64,000 nt of DNA from Rhizobium sp. BK399 (GTDB lineage: Bacteria > Pseudomonadota > Alphaproteobacteria > Rhizobiales > Rhizobiaceae): positions 84,827 through 148,826 of the forward strand of contig NZ_JACIAH010000010.1 in assembly GCF_014194695.1 (NCBI RefSeq), read 5' to 3'. The position numbers and the translations under genes were made by a program. The notes below the pieces were generated by a model. That model was not told where the DNA came from, searched no databases, and saw only the letters and a list, made by a program, of their open reading frames with translations. Shown here piece after piece: positions 1-8,505 of the stretch (its first letter is position 1; every line of letters starts with the position of its first letter).

Positions 1-1002
1 GGCACTGCGCTTGCCGGCACCTATGGCAGCCTGCTGCTCGATGCGACGGGCGCCTACAGCTACACGATCAACGAGACCAACACTGCGGTGCAGGCGCTGC
101 GGCAGTCGACCAACACGCTGAGTGACGTCTTCAGCTACACCATGCGTGACACGGCCGGTGCGACGGCGACGGCCTCGCTGACGATCACCATCCACGGCGC
201 CGACGACGCGCCGGTTCTGGCCGCCCAGACCGCCACCCAAAACGCGACGGCGGGGACCGCCTTCTCGTTCGCGCTGCCGGCCGGCACCTTCACCGATGTC
301 GACAGCGGCGACACGCTTACCTACACGGCAACATCTGACAACGGCTCGGCGCTTCCGACCTGGCTGAGTTTCAATGCCTCGACGCAGACCTTCAGCGGTA
401 CGCCGACGACTGCAGGTACGTCAGGCATCAAGGTGACGGCAACCGACCTTGCCGGCCTTGCCACCAGCGAGACCTTCAATATCACCACGACAGTGCCGTC
501 GACCTACAGCCTGTTCAGCGCTACCAGCACGCCGGCCCAGGTAAATCTCAACGATGGCCAGCAACTCGAGCTTGGTGTCAAATTCCAGTCGAACGTTGCT
601 GGTGATATTACCGGTATCAAGTTCTACCGTAGCGCGAACGACAATGGCCAGAACGTCGTCGACCTGTGGACGACTGGAGGCGTCAACCTCGGCACTGCCA
701 CATATGCCGGCACCACGGGGAGTGGTTGGCAGACGGTGAACTTTGCGACCCCTGTCAACATTACCGCCAACACCACCTACATCGCGTCGTACCACACGAC
801 TGGTGCCTATGTGGCGACCGATGGCTTCTTTGCGAACGGCGTCACCAACGGCCCGCTGTCGGCGCTGTCGAACGCGGCCGCCGGCGGCAACGGCGTGTAT
901 TCCTATGGCGGCTCTGCCACCTCGGGTCTCTTCCCGACGAGCACTTTTGATTCAGCGAACTACTATGCCGATGTGGTCTTCCGACCGCAGCTCGCTGCGT
1001 AA
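1..1002 (+). CDS. C-terminal part of a large VCBS/cadherin-like repeat protein with a DUF4082 domain
   Basis: The reading frame is open from base 1 to a TAA at 1000-1002, so the N-terminus lies outside the window. The first ~60 residues are a VCBS-type repeat (motif GAYSYTINE, then FSYTMRDTAGATATASLTIT). Residues ~65-165 look like a cadherin-like/putative Ig module (FTDVDSGDTLTYTATSDNG, WLSFNASTQTFSGTP). The last ~160 residues match DUF4082, seen in SLFSATSTPAQV, ITGIKFYRS and the terminal YYADVVFRP. Such proteins are secreted or surface-exposed, often with adhesive or carbohydrate-linked roles. No RTX glycine-rich nonapeptides are visible at this end. No partner gene follows: the next confident gene is about 850 bp away. 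The family call is solid; the function is inference. Confidence 0.85.
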   Translation, partial: GTALAGTYGSLLLDATGAYSYTINETNTAVQALRQSTNTLSDVFSYTMRDTAGATATASLTITIHGADDAPVLAAQTATQNATAGTAFSFALPAGTFTDVDSGDTLTYTATSDNGSALPTWLSFNASTQTFSGTPTTAGTSGIKVTATDLAGLATSETFNITTTVPSTYSLFSATSTPAQVNLNDGQQLELGVKFQSNVAGDITGIKFYRSANDNGQNVVDLWTTGGVNLGTATYAGTTGSGWQTVNFATPVNITANTTYIASYHTTGAYVATDGFFANGVTNGPLSALSNAAAGGNGVYSYGGSATSGLFPTSTFDSANYYADVVFRPQLAA

Positions 1003-1627
1003 GAGCATGCCATTGATGCCGCGAACATTGAGCGTGGTCCTGTGGCGGCAATCCTCGGGAGTGTCGAAAATCTCCGCCGCCATTGGAATGAATTCGATAC
1101 CCTCGCTCTTCTAGGCAGTCTGGACAGACTTCTCTCGGCCGACAACAGAGATCGCTCGAATGAGATACGCCTAGGCCGTTCTTGGGTAATGCCACTCAGG
1201 GCTTGCAGCACGGAGAGCCTGTACCGTCGGCTGGCCCCACGGGCGCGCAGATCTTCCAGCCACTAGACATCTTCGCCGCTTACGCAACCGTCTGGCTCAT
1301 CATGAGTTGATCCCTAACCGCAATGCCGAGGCAGCTTATGCCTCAATCCTGCGCCTAATAGGGTACATCTACCCAACCGCCGCTGAATGGATTGTTGATC
1401 AGAACCAGGTGCCAGCCGCTTTACCTGCAAGACCGTAAGGTTTGACTATGCACTCGGAGGCGGCAGGCGCAGATACAGCGCGGGAAAGGGGATGCGCGAA
1501 GCCTTCACGGTTTCGCTTGTCATCAATGACGCAGTTGACGGATTGATGACCTGGCCCATGCAAATGCAATGTCACACATGCTCCCAGCAATGATGTTGAT
1601 GTGTGACGCATCTCATGCTAATAAGTG
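1003..1627. other. Non-coding stretch, nothing recognised
   Basis: About 620 bases follow the repeat protein with no reading frame that has both a plausible start with ribosome binding site and a recognisable product. Several ORFs of 70-120 codons on both strands are shadows or low-complexity translations rich in Arg/Ser. No strong terminator with a T-run was seen directly after the stop at 1002. Confidence 0.5.
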
Positions 1628-1641
1628 ACCGAACGGTCGGT
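1628..1641. promoter_or_regulatory. TetR-type palindrome (possible operator)
   Basis: The 14-mer ACCGAACGGTCGGT has inverted arms ACCGA/TCGGT. It resembles the ACCGACCGGTCGGT-like operators bound by many TetR/AcrR repressors. It lies about 35 bp upstream of the ATG of the short ORF at 1676, where a repressor would act. No tetR gene is present nearby, so the site would be an orphan or a relic. Assignment rests on the motif alone. Confidence 0.35.
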
Positions 1642-1675
1642 GAATGGAGCGCGATCGCGTCGGGAGGATTAGAGA

Positions 1676-1807
1676 ATGTCCGAAACGTTCACGCACGATG
1701 CCATGCGCACGCCGAGGGTATGCGACGGCAGCGCAGTAGAGCGATTGTGCCCATGCGGCCTTTTCTTGCCACAGAGACGATACGTTCCACAGGTCACGGC
1801 ATCGTGA
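1676..1807 (+). CDS. Short ORF (43 aa) with strong ribosome binding site, unknown
   Basis: ATG at 1676 is preceded by GGGAGGATTAGAGA, a near-consensus Shine-Dalgarno with good spacing. The ORF runs 43 codons to TGA at 1805-1807 and starts MSETFTHDAMRTPRVC. It holds three cysteines, two of them as CPC in the middle of the peptide. A TetR-like palindrome lies upstream and the araC-type gene begins 49 bp downstream. It could be a regulatory leader ORF, or the surviving 5' end of a gene whose body was lost. I recognise no homologue. Confidence 0.35.
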   Translation: MSETFTHDAMRTPRVCDGSAVERLCPCGLFLPQRRYVPQVTAS

Positions 1808-1856
1808 CTTTCGATAACTGAAGCAAAAGCCAATCTGCAAAGCCACGGGAGGGACG

Positions 1857-2786
1857 ATGCAGTCACTTGTCACGCCAATCCATATGCCAGTGCCAGTGGA
1901 AATTTTGCAGGCTGAGATCCGAAAGGTCTGCGGTGTTTTCGATCTTGAACCGATGCGAGGGACCGGCGTGGTTGCCGGCGACGTTGCGACCCGGCGGATC
2001 GGTCTGTTCGATACCGCCATTGTCGGGCTCGATGCCAGCAGTCATGTGGAGCGCGGCGCCAAAGCGATCCGGCAGGATCCCGGTGAGCATTTCTTTCTTC
2101 TGATCCAGGACAGCGGCCAATGCCGCGTCGAGCAGAACGGTCGCGCGGCCGAGCTCGCTGCCGGTGACATGTTTCTGGTGGATTCCGTCAAGCCGTCGCG
2201 ATTTCTGTATGGCGGCGCCCGTTCCAGCCAGGTCTCTATCCATTTGCCGCGCGACGAAATGGTGCATCGTTTCGGCGATACCTGCACAGGCGGCGTGTCG
2301 ATCAGCCGCTCCGATCCGCTGTGGCTTGCCATCCGCGCCGTGGTGACCAAGATGCTCGACGCCTCGGGCGCCCAGCAGCAGCTTGGCGAGGCCTTCCTTT
2401 GCCTGATGGGTGCTTATCTGCAATCGAACCGGGGCATGATGCCCAATCGCGCGCCCGAGACATTGCTGTCGCGCGCATTGGCACTGATTGACCGCTACGG
2501 TCTCGAACCGGCCTTCGGCCCGCGCGAACTGGCGAGCCGCCTGAACGTCTCCGAGCGCATGCTGCAGCGCCACTTCCGGCCGCTCGGGGAAACGCCCGGG
2601 CAGCGCCTTCTCAAGCGTCGCCTCGAGGTGGCTCATGCCCGGCTGGCAGAACGTGCTGCCGACCAGGCGAGCGACGGCATCGCCGCCATCGCCTACGGTT
2701 CCGGCTTCAACGATCTCTCCTATTTCTACCGGGAGTTCCGCAAGAAGTACTGCACGACTCCCGGCGCCGTGGTGCGCTGTCATTGA
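1857..2786 (+). CDS. AraC-family transcriptional regulator (FeaR-like arrangement)
   Basis: 309 aa. The N-terminal ~190 residues form the cupin-like ligand domain of AraC_binding_2/FeaR-type proteins (HFFLLIQDSGQ, AAGDMFLVDS, RFLYGG). The last ~100 residues hold the double helix-turn-helix: FGPRELASRLNVSERMLQRH and the second motif around AIAYGSGFNDLSYFYREFR, ending in the family's P-G signature (CTTPGAV). The start ATG follows GGGAGGGACG. The gene lies directly upstream of, and in the same direction as, an aldehyde dehydrogenase and a copper amine oxidase. In E. coli the same trio of families (FeaR, FeaB, TynA) degrades phenylethylamine and tyramine. It is therefore inferred to activate the two downstream genes in response to an aromatic amine or its aldehyde. 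Confidence 0.9.
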   Translation: MQSLVTPIHMPVPVEILQAEIRKVCGVFDLEPMRGTGVVAGDVATRRIGLFDTAIVGLDASSHVERGAKAIRQDPGEHFFLLIQDSGQCRVEQNGRAAELAAGDMFLVDSVKPSRFLYGGARSSQVSIHLPRDEMVHRFGDTCTGGVSISRSDPLWLAIRAVVTKMLDASGAQQQLGEAFLCLMGAYLQSNRGMMPNRAPETLLSRALALIDRYGLEPAFGPRELASRLNVSERMLQRHFRPLGETPGQRLLKRRLEVAHARLAERAADQASDGIAAIAYGSGFNDLSYFYREFRKKYCTTPGAVVRCH

Positions 2787-2893
2787 CGCTTTTGTCCAAC
2801 AGACGGGACGCTCTCGTCCAAGTCTGGTGCACGGTTCTGGCCTAGGCTTCTTCCAAATCCGGGATGGACCGGATCTCAGCGAGGAGGCTGATC

Positions 2894-4300
2894 ATGACGT
2901 TCTATTCTGCAATCATCGACGGGGCGTCGGTGACTGGCGAGGCAGGTTTCGCAGTTCTCAATCCGGCAACGGGCGAGGTGGCTGGACGCGCACCGAACAT
3001 GGGTGGCGCAGAACTCGACCAGGCCGTCGAGGCTGCGCGCGCTGCGTTTCTTGCATGGTCGGCGAGAAGTGACGAGGACCTGCAGCGCATGTGCGCGGCC
3101 GTCACCTCCCGTATCGAGGAACATGCCGGTGAACTGGCCGACATTATCACGCGCGAGCAGGGCAAGCCCTTGAACGGCCTCGGATCGCGATGGGAAATGG
3201 GGGGCGCTGTCGCCTGGGCGGGATATACGACCGCATTGTCGGTTTCAGTTAAGGTCCTACAGGACAACAGCGAGGGTCGCGTCGAATTGCATCGCAAGCC
3301 GATCGGCGTCGTCGGTTCCATCACGCCATGGAATTTCCCGGTCATGATCGCGATCTGGCATATCATGCCGGCGCTCCGAACCGGCAATACCGTGGTCATC
3401 AAGCCATCGCCGCTGACGCCGCTGTCGACGCTGCGGCTGGTGGAAATCATCAATGAGGTTCTCCCACCTGGTGTCCTCAACGTCGTGACAAGCGACGACA
3501 AGGGCTTCAATCTCGGCGCGGCGATGGCGGCCCATCCAGGGATCAACAAGATCGTCTTTACCGGCTCCAGCGCGACCGGACAGAAGGTCATGCAGTCGGC
3601 CGCCGGCAACATGAAGCGCCTGACCCTCGAACTCGGCGGCAATGATGCCGGCATCGTACTGCCCGACGCCGATCCCAAGGCGATCGTCGAGGGCCTGTTC
3701 TGGGGTGCCTTCATCAACAACGGCCAGACCTGCGCCGCCCTGAAGCGGCTCTATGTCCATGACAGCATCCATGACGCGGTGTGCGAAGCTCTGGTAGACT
3801 ATGCCCGCGCCATTCCCGTCGGCAATGGGATGGAGGAGACGAGCGTGCTTGGCCCGGTGCAGAACAGCATGCAGTTCGACAAGGTGTCACGTCTCGTCGC
3901 GGACGCCACGACGCGTGGCAAGGTCCTGCTTGGCGGTGCGCCGGGCGAGGGCCTGTTCTATCCGCCAACCATCATATCCGGCCTTAAGAACGGCGATCCG
4001 CTTGTCGACGAGGAGCAGTTCGGTCCGGCCCTGCCGGTCATCCGCTACCACGACGTCGAAGAAGCGATCGCACTCGCAAATGACAGCCCGAACGGTCTTG
4101 GTGGTTCCGTCTGGTCATCTGATATCGCGGCTGCAAAGGCCGTGGCGAGCCGCATGGCCTGCGGTTCCGTCTGGATCAACAAGCACGGCGCCATCCAGCC
4201 CAATGTCCCGTTCGGTGGCGTCAAGTCGTCCGGGCTCGGCGTCGAGTTCGCCGAGGAAGGCCTGCTGGAATACACGGACATCCAGGTGGTCTTCAGCTGA
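2894..4300 (+). CDS. NAD(P)-dependent aldehyde dehydrogenase
   Basis: 468 aa, normal for the ALDH superfamily. The start at 2894 is chosen because GAGGAGG sits 7-8 bases upstream; an in-frame ATG at 2864 lacks such a site. Visible motifs: PWNFPVM (cofactor and oxyanion region), FTGSSATGQKVM, LELGGNDAGI with the general base near Glu246, and NNGQTCAALKR with the catalytic cysteine near Cys280. The C-terminus has PFGGVKSSGLGVEFAEEGL. It presumably oxidises the aldehyde released by the neighbouring copper amine oxidase to the carboxylic acid. The LELGGND variant (most members have LELGGK) is typical of the aldehyde dehydrogenase subgroup linked to amine and polyol catabolism. A short hairpin (4310-4325) lies in the 105-bp gap before the amine oxidase gene. 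Confidence 0.93.
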   Translation: MTFYSAIIDGASVTGEAGFAVLNPATGEVAGRAPNMGGAELDQAVEAARAAFLAWSARSDEDLQRMCAAVTSRIEEHAGELADIITREQGKPLNGLGSRWEMGGAVAWAGYTTALSVSVKVLQDNSEGRVELHRKPIGVVGSITPWNFPVMIAIWHIMPALRTGNTVVIKPSPLTPLSTLRLVEIINEVLPPGVLNVVTSDDKGFNLGAAMAAHPGINKIVFTGSSATGQKVMQSAAGNMKRLTLELGGNDAGIVLPDADPKAIVEGLFWGAFINNGQTCAALKRLYVHDSIHDAVCEALVDYARAIPVGNGMEETSVLGPVQNSMQFDKVSRLVADATTRGKVLLGGAPGEGLFYPPTIISGLKNGDPLVDEEQFGPALPVIRYHDVEEAIALANDSPNGLGGSVWSSDIAAAKAVASRMACGSVWINKHGAIQPNVPFGGVKSSGLGVEFAEEGLLEYTDIQVVFS

Positions 4301-4405
4301 GGCCCAGCGCGCCGTCCGAACGGCGACGACCGTTGCAGTACGAGCAGGAACAATGAGGGCGGGCAGGTTGCCGCCCAACCAACAGATCAAGAGGGAGAGA
4401 GAGAG

Positions 4406-6388
4406 ATGAATCGCACGCCCTATATTGCCGCCGCCGGCCTGATGCTGGCCCTTTCAGCATCCGCTGGGATTGCCCATCCGCTGGATGGCTTGACGGCGGA
4501 AGAATACCAGAAGATCAACGGGATCCTGCGCGATGCGAAGGTGGTTGACGAGAATACGCTCTATCCGTTGATCGAACTCAAGGAACCGGCCAAGGCCGAT
4601 GTGATCTCCTGGAAGGACGGCGACAAGCCGCTCGACCGTGAGGCGCGGGTGCATCTCACGAGCCCGGAGGGCTTCAAGGAAGCCGTCGTCAACATCACGA
4701 CCGGCAGGGTCGAGAGTACGACGCCGGTCAAGGGCCAGCCGATGGTCCTGTTCACGGAGTTCATGGACGCGCTGCAGGGCGCGCTGAAGGACCCGGACAT
4801 GGTCATGGGCCTGAAGAAGCGGGGCCTGACGCCTGAACAGGCTTTCTGCCTGCCGCTGACGGCGGGCAACTTCTTCACAGAGGACTACAAGAATTCCCGC
4901 CTGATGAAAGTGCCCTGCTACAAGGTTCCTGACGGATCAAACTACTACGCCAAGCCGATCGAGGGCCTGTTTGCCGTCTACGATATCGGCAAGAAGAAGG
5001 TGGAGAAGGTCATCGACATCGGTGTGATCGAAGGCCCGAAGGATAATTGGGGCTACACCGAGAAGGAAGTCGAAGCGCGTGAGCCGCTGCGGCCGAAGAT
5101 GAACATGGCCAAGCTCTCCCAGCAGGGCGGCCCCAACTACAAGATATCGGGCAGTCATCTCGAATGGGACCTGTGGCGCTTCAACTTCCGAGTCGACAAG
5201 CGGCCGGGCCTGGTGCTCTCCAACCTCGACGTCAAGGACGGCGACAAGTGGCGCTCGGTCATCTATCAATCCCACCTGTCTGAAGTCTTCGTACCCTACA
5301 TGGACCCGACCGAGGGCTGGTACTGGCGCACCTACATGGACAGCGGGGAATACGGGTTCGGCCTTTTCCTGAGCCCGTTGCGTGCCGGCGTTGACTGCCC
5401 CGACTATGCAACCTTCCTGCCGGCAACGATTGCCGATGACAAGGGCAATCCGCTGACCATTCCGAACGCAATCTGTGTCTTCGAGCGCTCGATCGGCGAC
5501 CCGGCCTGGCGTCACTTCGAAGTCTTTGCCCAGACGCCCGAAAAACCGCTTCCGGCCGAAGGCCGTCCGGCCACCGAACTTGTGGTTCGCACGGCGTCCG
5601 AAGTCGGCAATTACGACTATCTGATGGACTACCGCCTGCAACAGGATGGCCAGATCCGCATCATGATCGGCGCAACCGGCCTCGACGCGGTCAAGGGGGT
5701 CGCATCGGCCTCGATGAACGATCCGACGGCTGCCGCCGATACTGCACACGGCACGCTGATTGCACCGAACCTGGTGGCAGCCAACCACGACCACTACTTC
5801 AACTTCCGCATCGATTTCGACGTCGACCAGCCGGAGAACCATTTCGGCACGATGGACATCGTTCCGTCGAAGGTTGACAAGACGAACCCGCGCCGGTCGA
5901 TGTGGGAAGTGCAGCACACGATGCCGAAGACAGAGCTGGAAGCCCGCTACCAGCTGTCCGCCGCAAAACCGCGTTACTTCATGATCTCGGATCCGTCCCG
6001 TGAAGGTTACCTCGGCCAGGAACCGGGCTGGATGATCCACCATGGCGACGTGGCCTACGGTCCCTTCGACTTCGCCAAGGACCCGCCGATGAAGCGCAAC
6101 GCCTATATAGAGTACTCGGTGTGGAACACGGTCTACAATGCGGACCAGCAATATGCGGGCGGAAAGTTCGCCATGCAGAGCGACGGCTCCGACACGTTGC
6201 CGGAATGGGTCAAGGCCAACAAGCCGCTGATGGGCAAGGACATCGTGACCTGGTTTACCGCCGGCTTCCATCACATCCCCCGCATGGAGGACTGGCCTGT
6301 GATGTCAACGGAGTGGAAGACCATCCACATCGAGCCGCATAACTTCTTCGCCCACAACCCGGCCCTGACGATCCGTAACGCCGAATGA
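4406..6388 (+). CDS. Periplasmic copper amine oxidase (topaquinone)
   Basis: 660 aa, with a signal peptide at residues 1-23 (cut after SAGIA). It oxidatively deaminates primary amines to aldehyde, NH3 and H2O2. Key residues are visible. The topaquinone precursor is Tyr403 in GNYDYLMDY. The catalytic base is Asp312 in YMDSGEYGFG. Two copper ligands are His461 and His463 in NHDHYFNF, and the third is in FHHIPRMEDWPVM (His622/623). A run of GGGAGAGAGAGAG precedes the ATG. The gene is 105 bp downstream of the aldehyde dehydrogenase in the same direction, and a strong terminator follows the stop. The substrate is inferred to be an aromatic or aliphatic primary amine such as phenylethylamine or tyramine. 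Confidence 0.94.
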   Translation: MNRTPYIAAAGLMLALSASAGIAHPLDGLTAEEYQKINGILRDAKVVDENTLYPLIELKEPAKADVISWKDGDKPLDREARVHLTSPEGFKEAVVNITTGRVESTTPVKGQPMVLFTEFMDALQGALKDPDMVMGLKKRGLTPEQAFCLPLTAGNFFTEDYKNSRLMKVPCYKVPDGSNYYAKPIEGLFAVYDIGKKKVEKVIDIGVIEGPKDNWGYTEKEVEAREPLRPKMNMAKLSQQGGPNYKISGSHLEWDLWRFNFRVDKRPGLVLSNLDVKDGDKWRSVIYQSHLSEVFVPYMDPTEGWYWRTYMDSGEYGFGLFLSPLRAGVDCPDYATFLPATIADDKGNPLTIPNAICVFERSIGDPAWRHFEVFAQTPEKPLPAEGRPATELVVRTASEVGNYDYLMDYRLQQDGQIRIMIGATGLDAVKGVASASMNDPTAAADTAHGTLIAPNLVAANHDHYFNFRIDFDVDQPENHFGTMDIVPSKVDKTNPRRSMWEVQHTMPKTELEARYQLSAAKPRYFMISDPSREGYLGQEPGWMIHHGDVAYGPFDFAKDPPMKRNAYIEYSVWNTVYNADQQYAGGKFAMQSDGSDTLPEWVKANKPLMGKDIVTWFTAGFHHIPRMEDWPVMSTEWKTIHIEPHNFFAHNPALTIRNAE

Positions 6389-6397
6389 TGCGGCGAG

Positions 6398-6423
6398 AGG
6401 GCGCCCCATGGGCGCCCTTTTTT
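6398..6423 (+). terminator. Intrinsic terminator of the amine oxidase operon
   Basis: A perfect 9-bp stem AGGGCGCCC / GGGCGCCCT with a 3-base loop (CAT) is followed by six T. It begins 10 bases after the amine oxidase stop codon. Confidence 0.92.
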
Positions 6424-6507
6424 CTTGATGTCCGTTCTTCAGGACAGGGACCGGACGGGTTGCCGGGCTCTCCCTTTCGGCGCACGGGCTGTGAGGAAAG
6501 GGCAGGC

Positions 6508-6960
6508 TCAGCGTGAGACATGATCCAGCAGAACAAAGAGAAACAGGATGACGAGCCAGCCGATCGCGGCAAGCGCGTCAAGCGCGACAGACCGCGCTCC
6601 TTGTTCAGGTGCATGAAAAACCAGTAGATCAGCGCCGTCTTGGCGAATGCGATCGTCAGGCTGGTTGCAAGGCCGAAGGGGCCGGTCGGCACGAAACTCG
6701 CCAACAAGGGTTGCAGCAAGCGGAAGCATAAGTGCAAACCAGACAAACAAAAACGGACGGACAATCCATATTTCGTCATCTCGCGAGGTAAAATGCCGGA
6801 TCGAGGAATACCCACACGACATCGACGAGATGCCCGTAGTGGTCGGGACGATGCTGCGCTCCGGCAATCTGATCCTGCCGCTCGCCATCCACCGGAACTA
6901 CGGAGAAGAGTGCTGCGACCGTGCAATGCATCAAGTTTGCGAATGTTTCGCTCAAAACGC
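6508..6960 (-). pseudogene. Decayed tail of a cytochrome c oxidase operon (subunit III end and subunit IV)
   Basis: Read on the minus strand, one frame (about 6960 to 6780) ends in HYGHLVDVVWVFLDPAFYLA, the C-terminal signature of haem-copper oxidase subunit III. Directly after it comes a subunit IV-like protein (prokaryotic COX4 type) broken over frames: VRPFLFVWFALMLPLAATL in one frame, FVPTGPFGLATSLTIAF then FAKTALIYWFFMHLNKE in the next, and GWLVILFLFVLLDHVSR back in the first. At least two compensating frameshifts are needed. The middle of subunit III and all of subunits I and II are absent. Family recognition is by eye; the order III then IV matches real cox operons. Confidence 0.7.
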
Positions 6961-7297
6961 ATCAATCATTTGATGAATGGCGTTTTCGCTACCTTGCAAC
7001 TTGAGCCGCAAATCGAGCCCATAAAGGAACCGCGACACTTCGCTTGGATGGCTCGAGGAGCCTTCACCGCAGCCGCTGACATCGAGGCGCGGGACCTTTC
7101 TTGGGCCAAAACGCAGAACGAGCGGCGACGCCAGAGACTGGAAAAACAGAACGCGACATGAATTTTGAGGCGCCTTCGGGCGAATTTCGGTTCCTGCGAT
7201 CACACCGCTTTCCTTTGAAACAATACGGTCCTGGCGAAGAGCGTTCATCGCAATTCCAGTTCCGCGCTCTACTTCTATCTTCAGAAGGAGAACGAGA

Positions 7298-7543
7298 TTG
7301 GAAAACCTGAGAGAATTTGCCTCGAGCACGAATGGTGATCGCTGGTTTTTGGGCGTCGATAAGCTGACGGACACAGAGTTTGTTGTCCACCGTGGGAACC
7401 CGTCGTCCGGCGGTCACGAAACAACAACTCTGGTGAGTGAGTTTTTGCAAAAGCGCCCGTTTGGGCCGGAGCGCGATGCTCTAATTTTGATACTAGCGGA
7501 TCGCCCTGGTGAAAGCGGCGAGATAGCCGCTGGCCCGGTTTAA
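7298..7543 (+). CDS. Small hypothetical protein (81 aa) of a rhizobial-type family
   Basis: TTG start at 7298 with AAGGAG seven bases upstream. The protein is acidic and soluble, with the pattern NGDRWFLGVDKLTD, then HRGNPSSGGH, then a C-terminal helix PFGPERDALILILAD. I recall similar small soluble proteins in rhizobia with NGDRW and SGG motifs, but their function is unknown to me. No operon partner is evident. A weak inverted repeat with arms TAAAAGAT/ATCTTTTA around 7542-7580 may end transcription. Confidence 0.55.
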   Translation: MENLREFASSTNGDRWFLGVDKLTDTEFVVHRGNPSSGGHETTTLVSEFLQKRPFGPERDALILILADRPGESGEIAAGPV

Positions 7544-7633
7544 AAGATTCGTCTGAGGCGAGATCGCGGGGGATCTTTTAGTCATCCCCTTCCGATGGAG
7601 TGTGAGCTTATCAGCCTCCCGGCGCCGGCCATC

Positions 7634-7813
7634 TCATTTCAGGCGGTTGGCCGCCTTGTCACATGCATCACGATCAGATCCGTGAGTTTTAATGATGCGA
7701 GTAGCATCGGACGTCGTAATCCCATGCTTTTTGGCAAACGTGGCGACGTGGTAGGGTTTGCGGTCCGAAAACCCGGGATCGGATTTGCCGCGTCGCGGCC
7801 TTATGTTTGACAC
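7634..7813 (-). CDS. DUF3606-type small protein (59 aa)
   Basis: GTG start at 7813, preceded on the minus strand by AGGAGAACGTT, a strong Shine-Dalgarno. The protein begins MSNIRPRRGKSDPGF and contains HVATFAKKHGITTSDATRII followed by KTHGSDRDACDKAANRL. This is the single helix-turn-helix-like module of DUF3606, short proteins common in multiple copies in rhizobial genomes. The function is unknown; the fold suggests nucleic-acid or protein binding. It is isolated, without an operon partner. At 59 codons it is easily missed by gene callers. Confidence 0.72.
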   Translation of the reverse strand: MSNIRPRRGKSDPGFSDRKPYHVATFAKKHGITTSDATRIIKTHGSDRDACDKAANRLK

Positions 7814-8187
7814 AACGTTCTCCTGGTCGAGGCGCGTAGAAACTTAGCTGTTATTGGCCGCTGAATAGCAAGAGGAATCGGTCGGACCTTGCCAAGGCGC
7901 AAATATGAGGAGAAGCCGACGCGCCCCGAACTGTAGGGTGCGTGCCGCCTAGGCCCGTCGGGCGGTCGGGAGGGTAGGCCGGTATGATATCAGGAGGAGT
8001 GGCCGCTGACCCGACACTCCTCTTTTGCATTACGTAAGAGCCTTGATCAGGCATCACAAGCACCGGCGGGATCACGAGCTTGATAGTGAGGTCAGCGTCT
8101 CTGGCCGATCCTTGTATATTCTCCAGCATTCGGAGCCGGTCGTCCAGACAAGCGCCTCGAATAAATTCACCCTTTGGCAATTGGCAG
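7814..8187. other. Stretch with no supported gene
   Basis: About 370 bases. One minus-strand frame (7851-8180) is open for 109 codons but has only a TTG start, no ribosome binding site and a Pro/Arg-rich translation. I do not accept it as a gene. Nothing else is recognised. Confidence 0.4.
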
Positions 8188-8505
8188 CTAGTTCGCCTTC
8201 GAGATATCCGGAGGAGTCAAGGCGGAGCTAATCATCTGACCCAGTAGATTGTGCAGCATCTGCGCGGTCCCCAAGTCCATGCGAAGGCGAGAGGCGATGT
8301 CGACCACGCCCTGATTGTTCGCGTCCATGAAGCAGGAGCCGAATGAGAGGTAGACGGTCCCGTTGATTATGCGAGCTTCGGTTAGGTAGTCCGTGAACTT
8401 GATGGTTTCTCCATTGTCACGGATCTCCCACCATTGATCGCCCATAGCGATTTTGCGCCCGCTGCTGATTACGACTTCGTCCGGTGTAGTGGTTTCATCA
8501 GCCAT
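8188..8505 (-). CDS. Hypothetical protein (105 aa), weak resemblance to DUF3467-like proteins
   Basis: The start is placed at ATG 8505 (MADETTTPDEVV), which has AAAGGG eight bases upstream; the frame is open 12 codons further. The protein has a charged N-terminal segment, a beta-rich middle (WWEIRDNGETIKFTDY, ARIINGTVYLSFGS) and a C-terminal helix (DLGTAQMLHNLLGQMIS). The layout of a short sheet ending in LSFG and then a helix with residues like AQMLHNLL resembles DUF3467 proteins, but the match is by eye only. Codon use looks coding. There is no operon partner. Confidence 0.55.
   Translation of the reverse strand: MADETTTPDEVVISSGRKIAMGDQWWEIRDNGETIKFTDYLTEARIINGTVYLSFGSCFMDANNQGVVDIASRLRMDLGTAQMLHNLLGQMISSALTPPDISKAN

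Noticed and set aside
4937..6274. 445-codon minus-strand ORF
   Set aside because: It is antisense to the copper amine oxidase, whose active-site residues are all intact on the plus strand; it is a GC-bias shadow.
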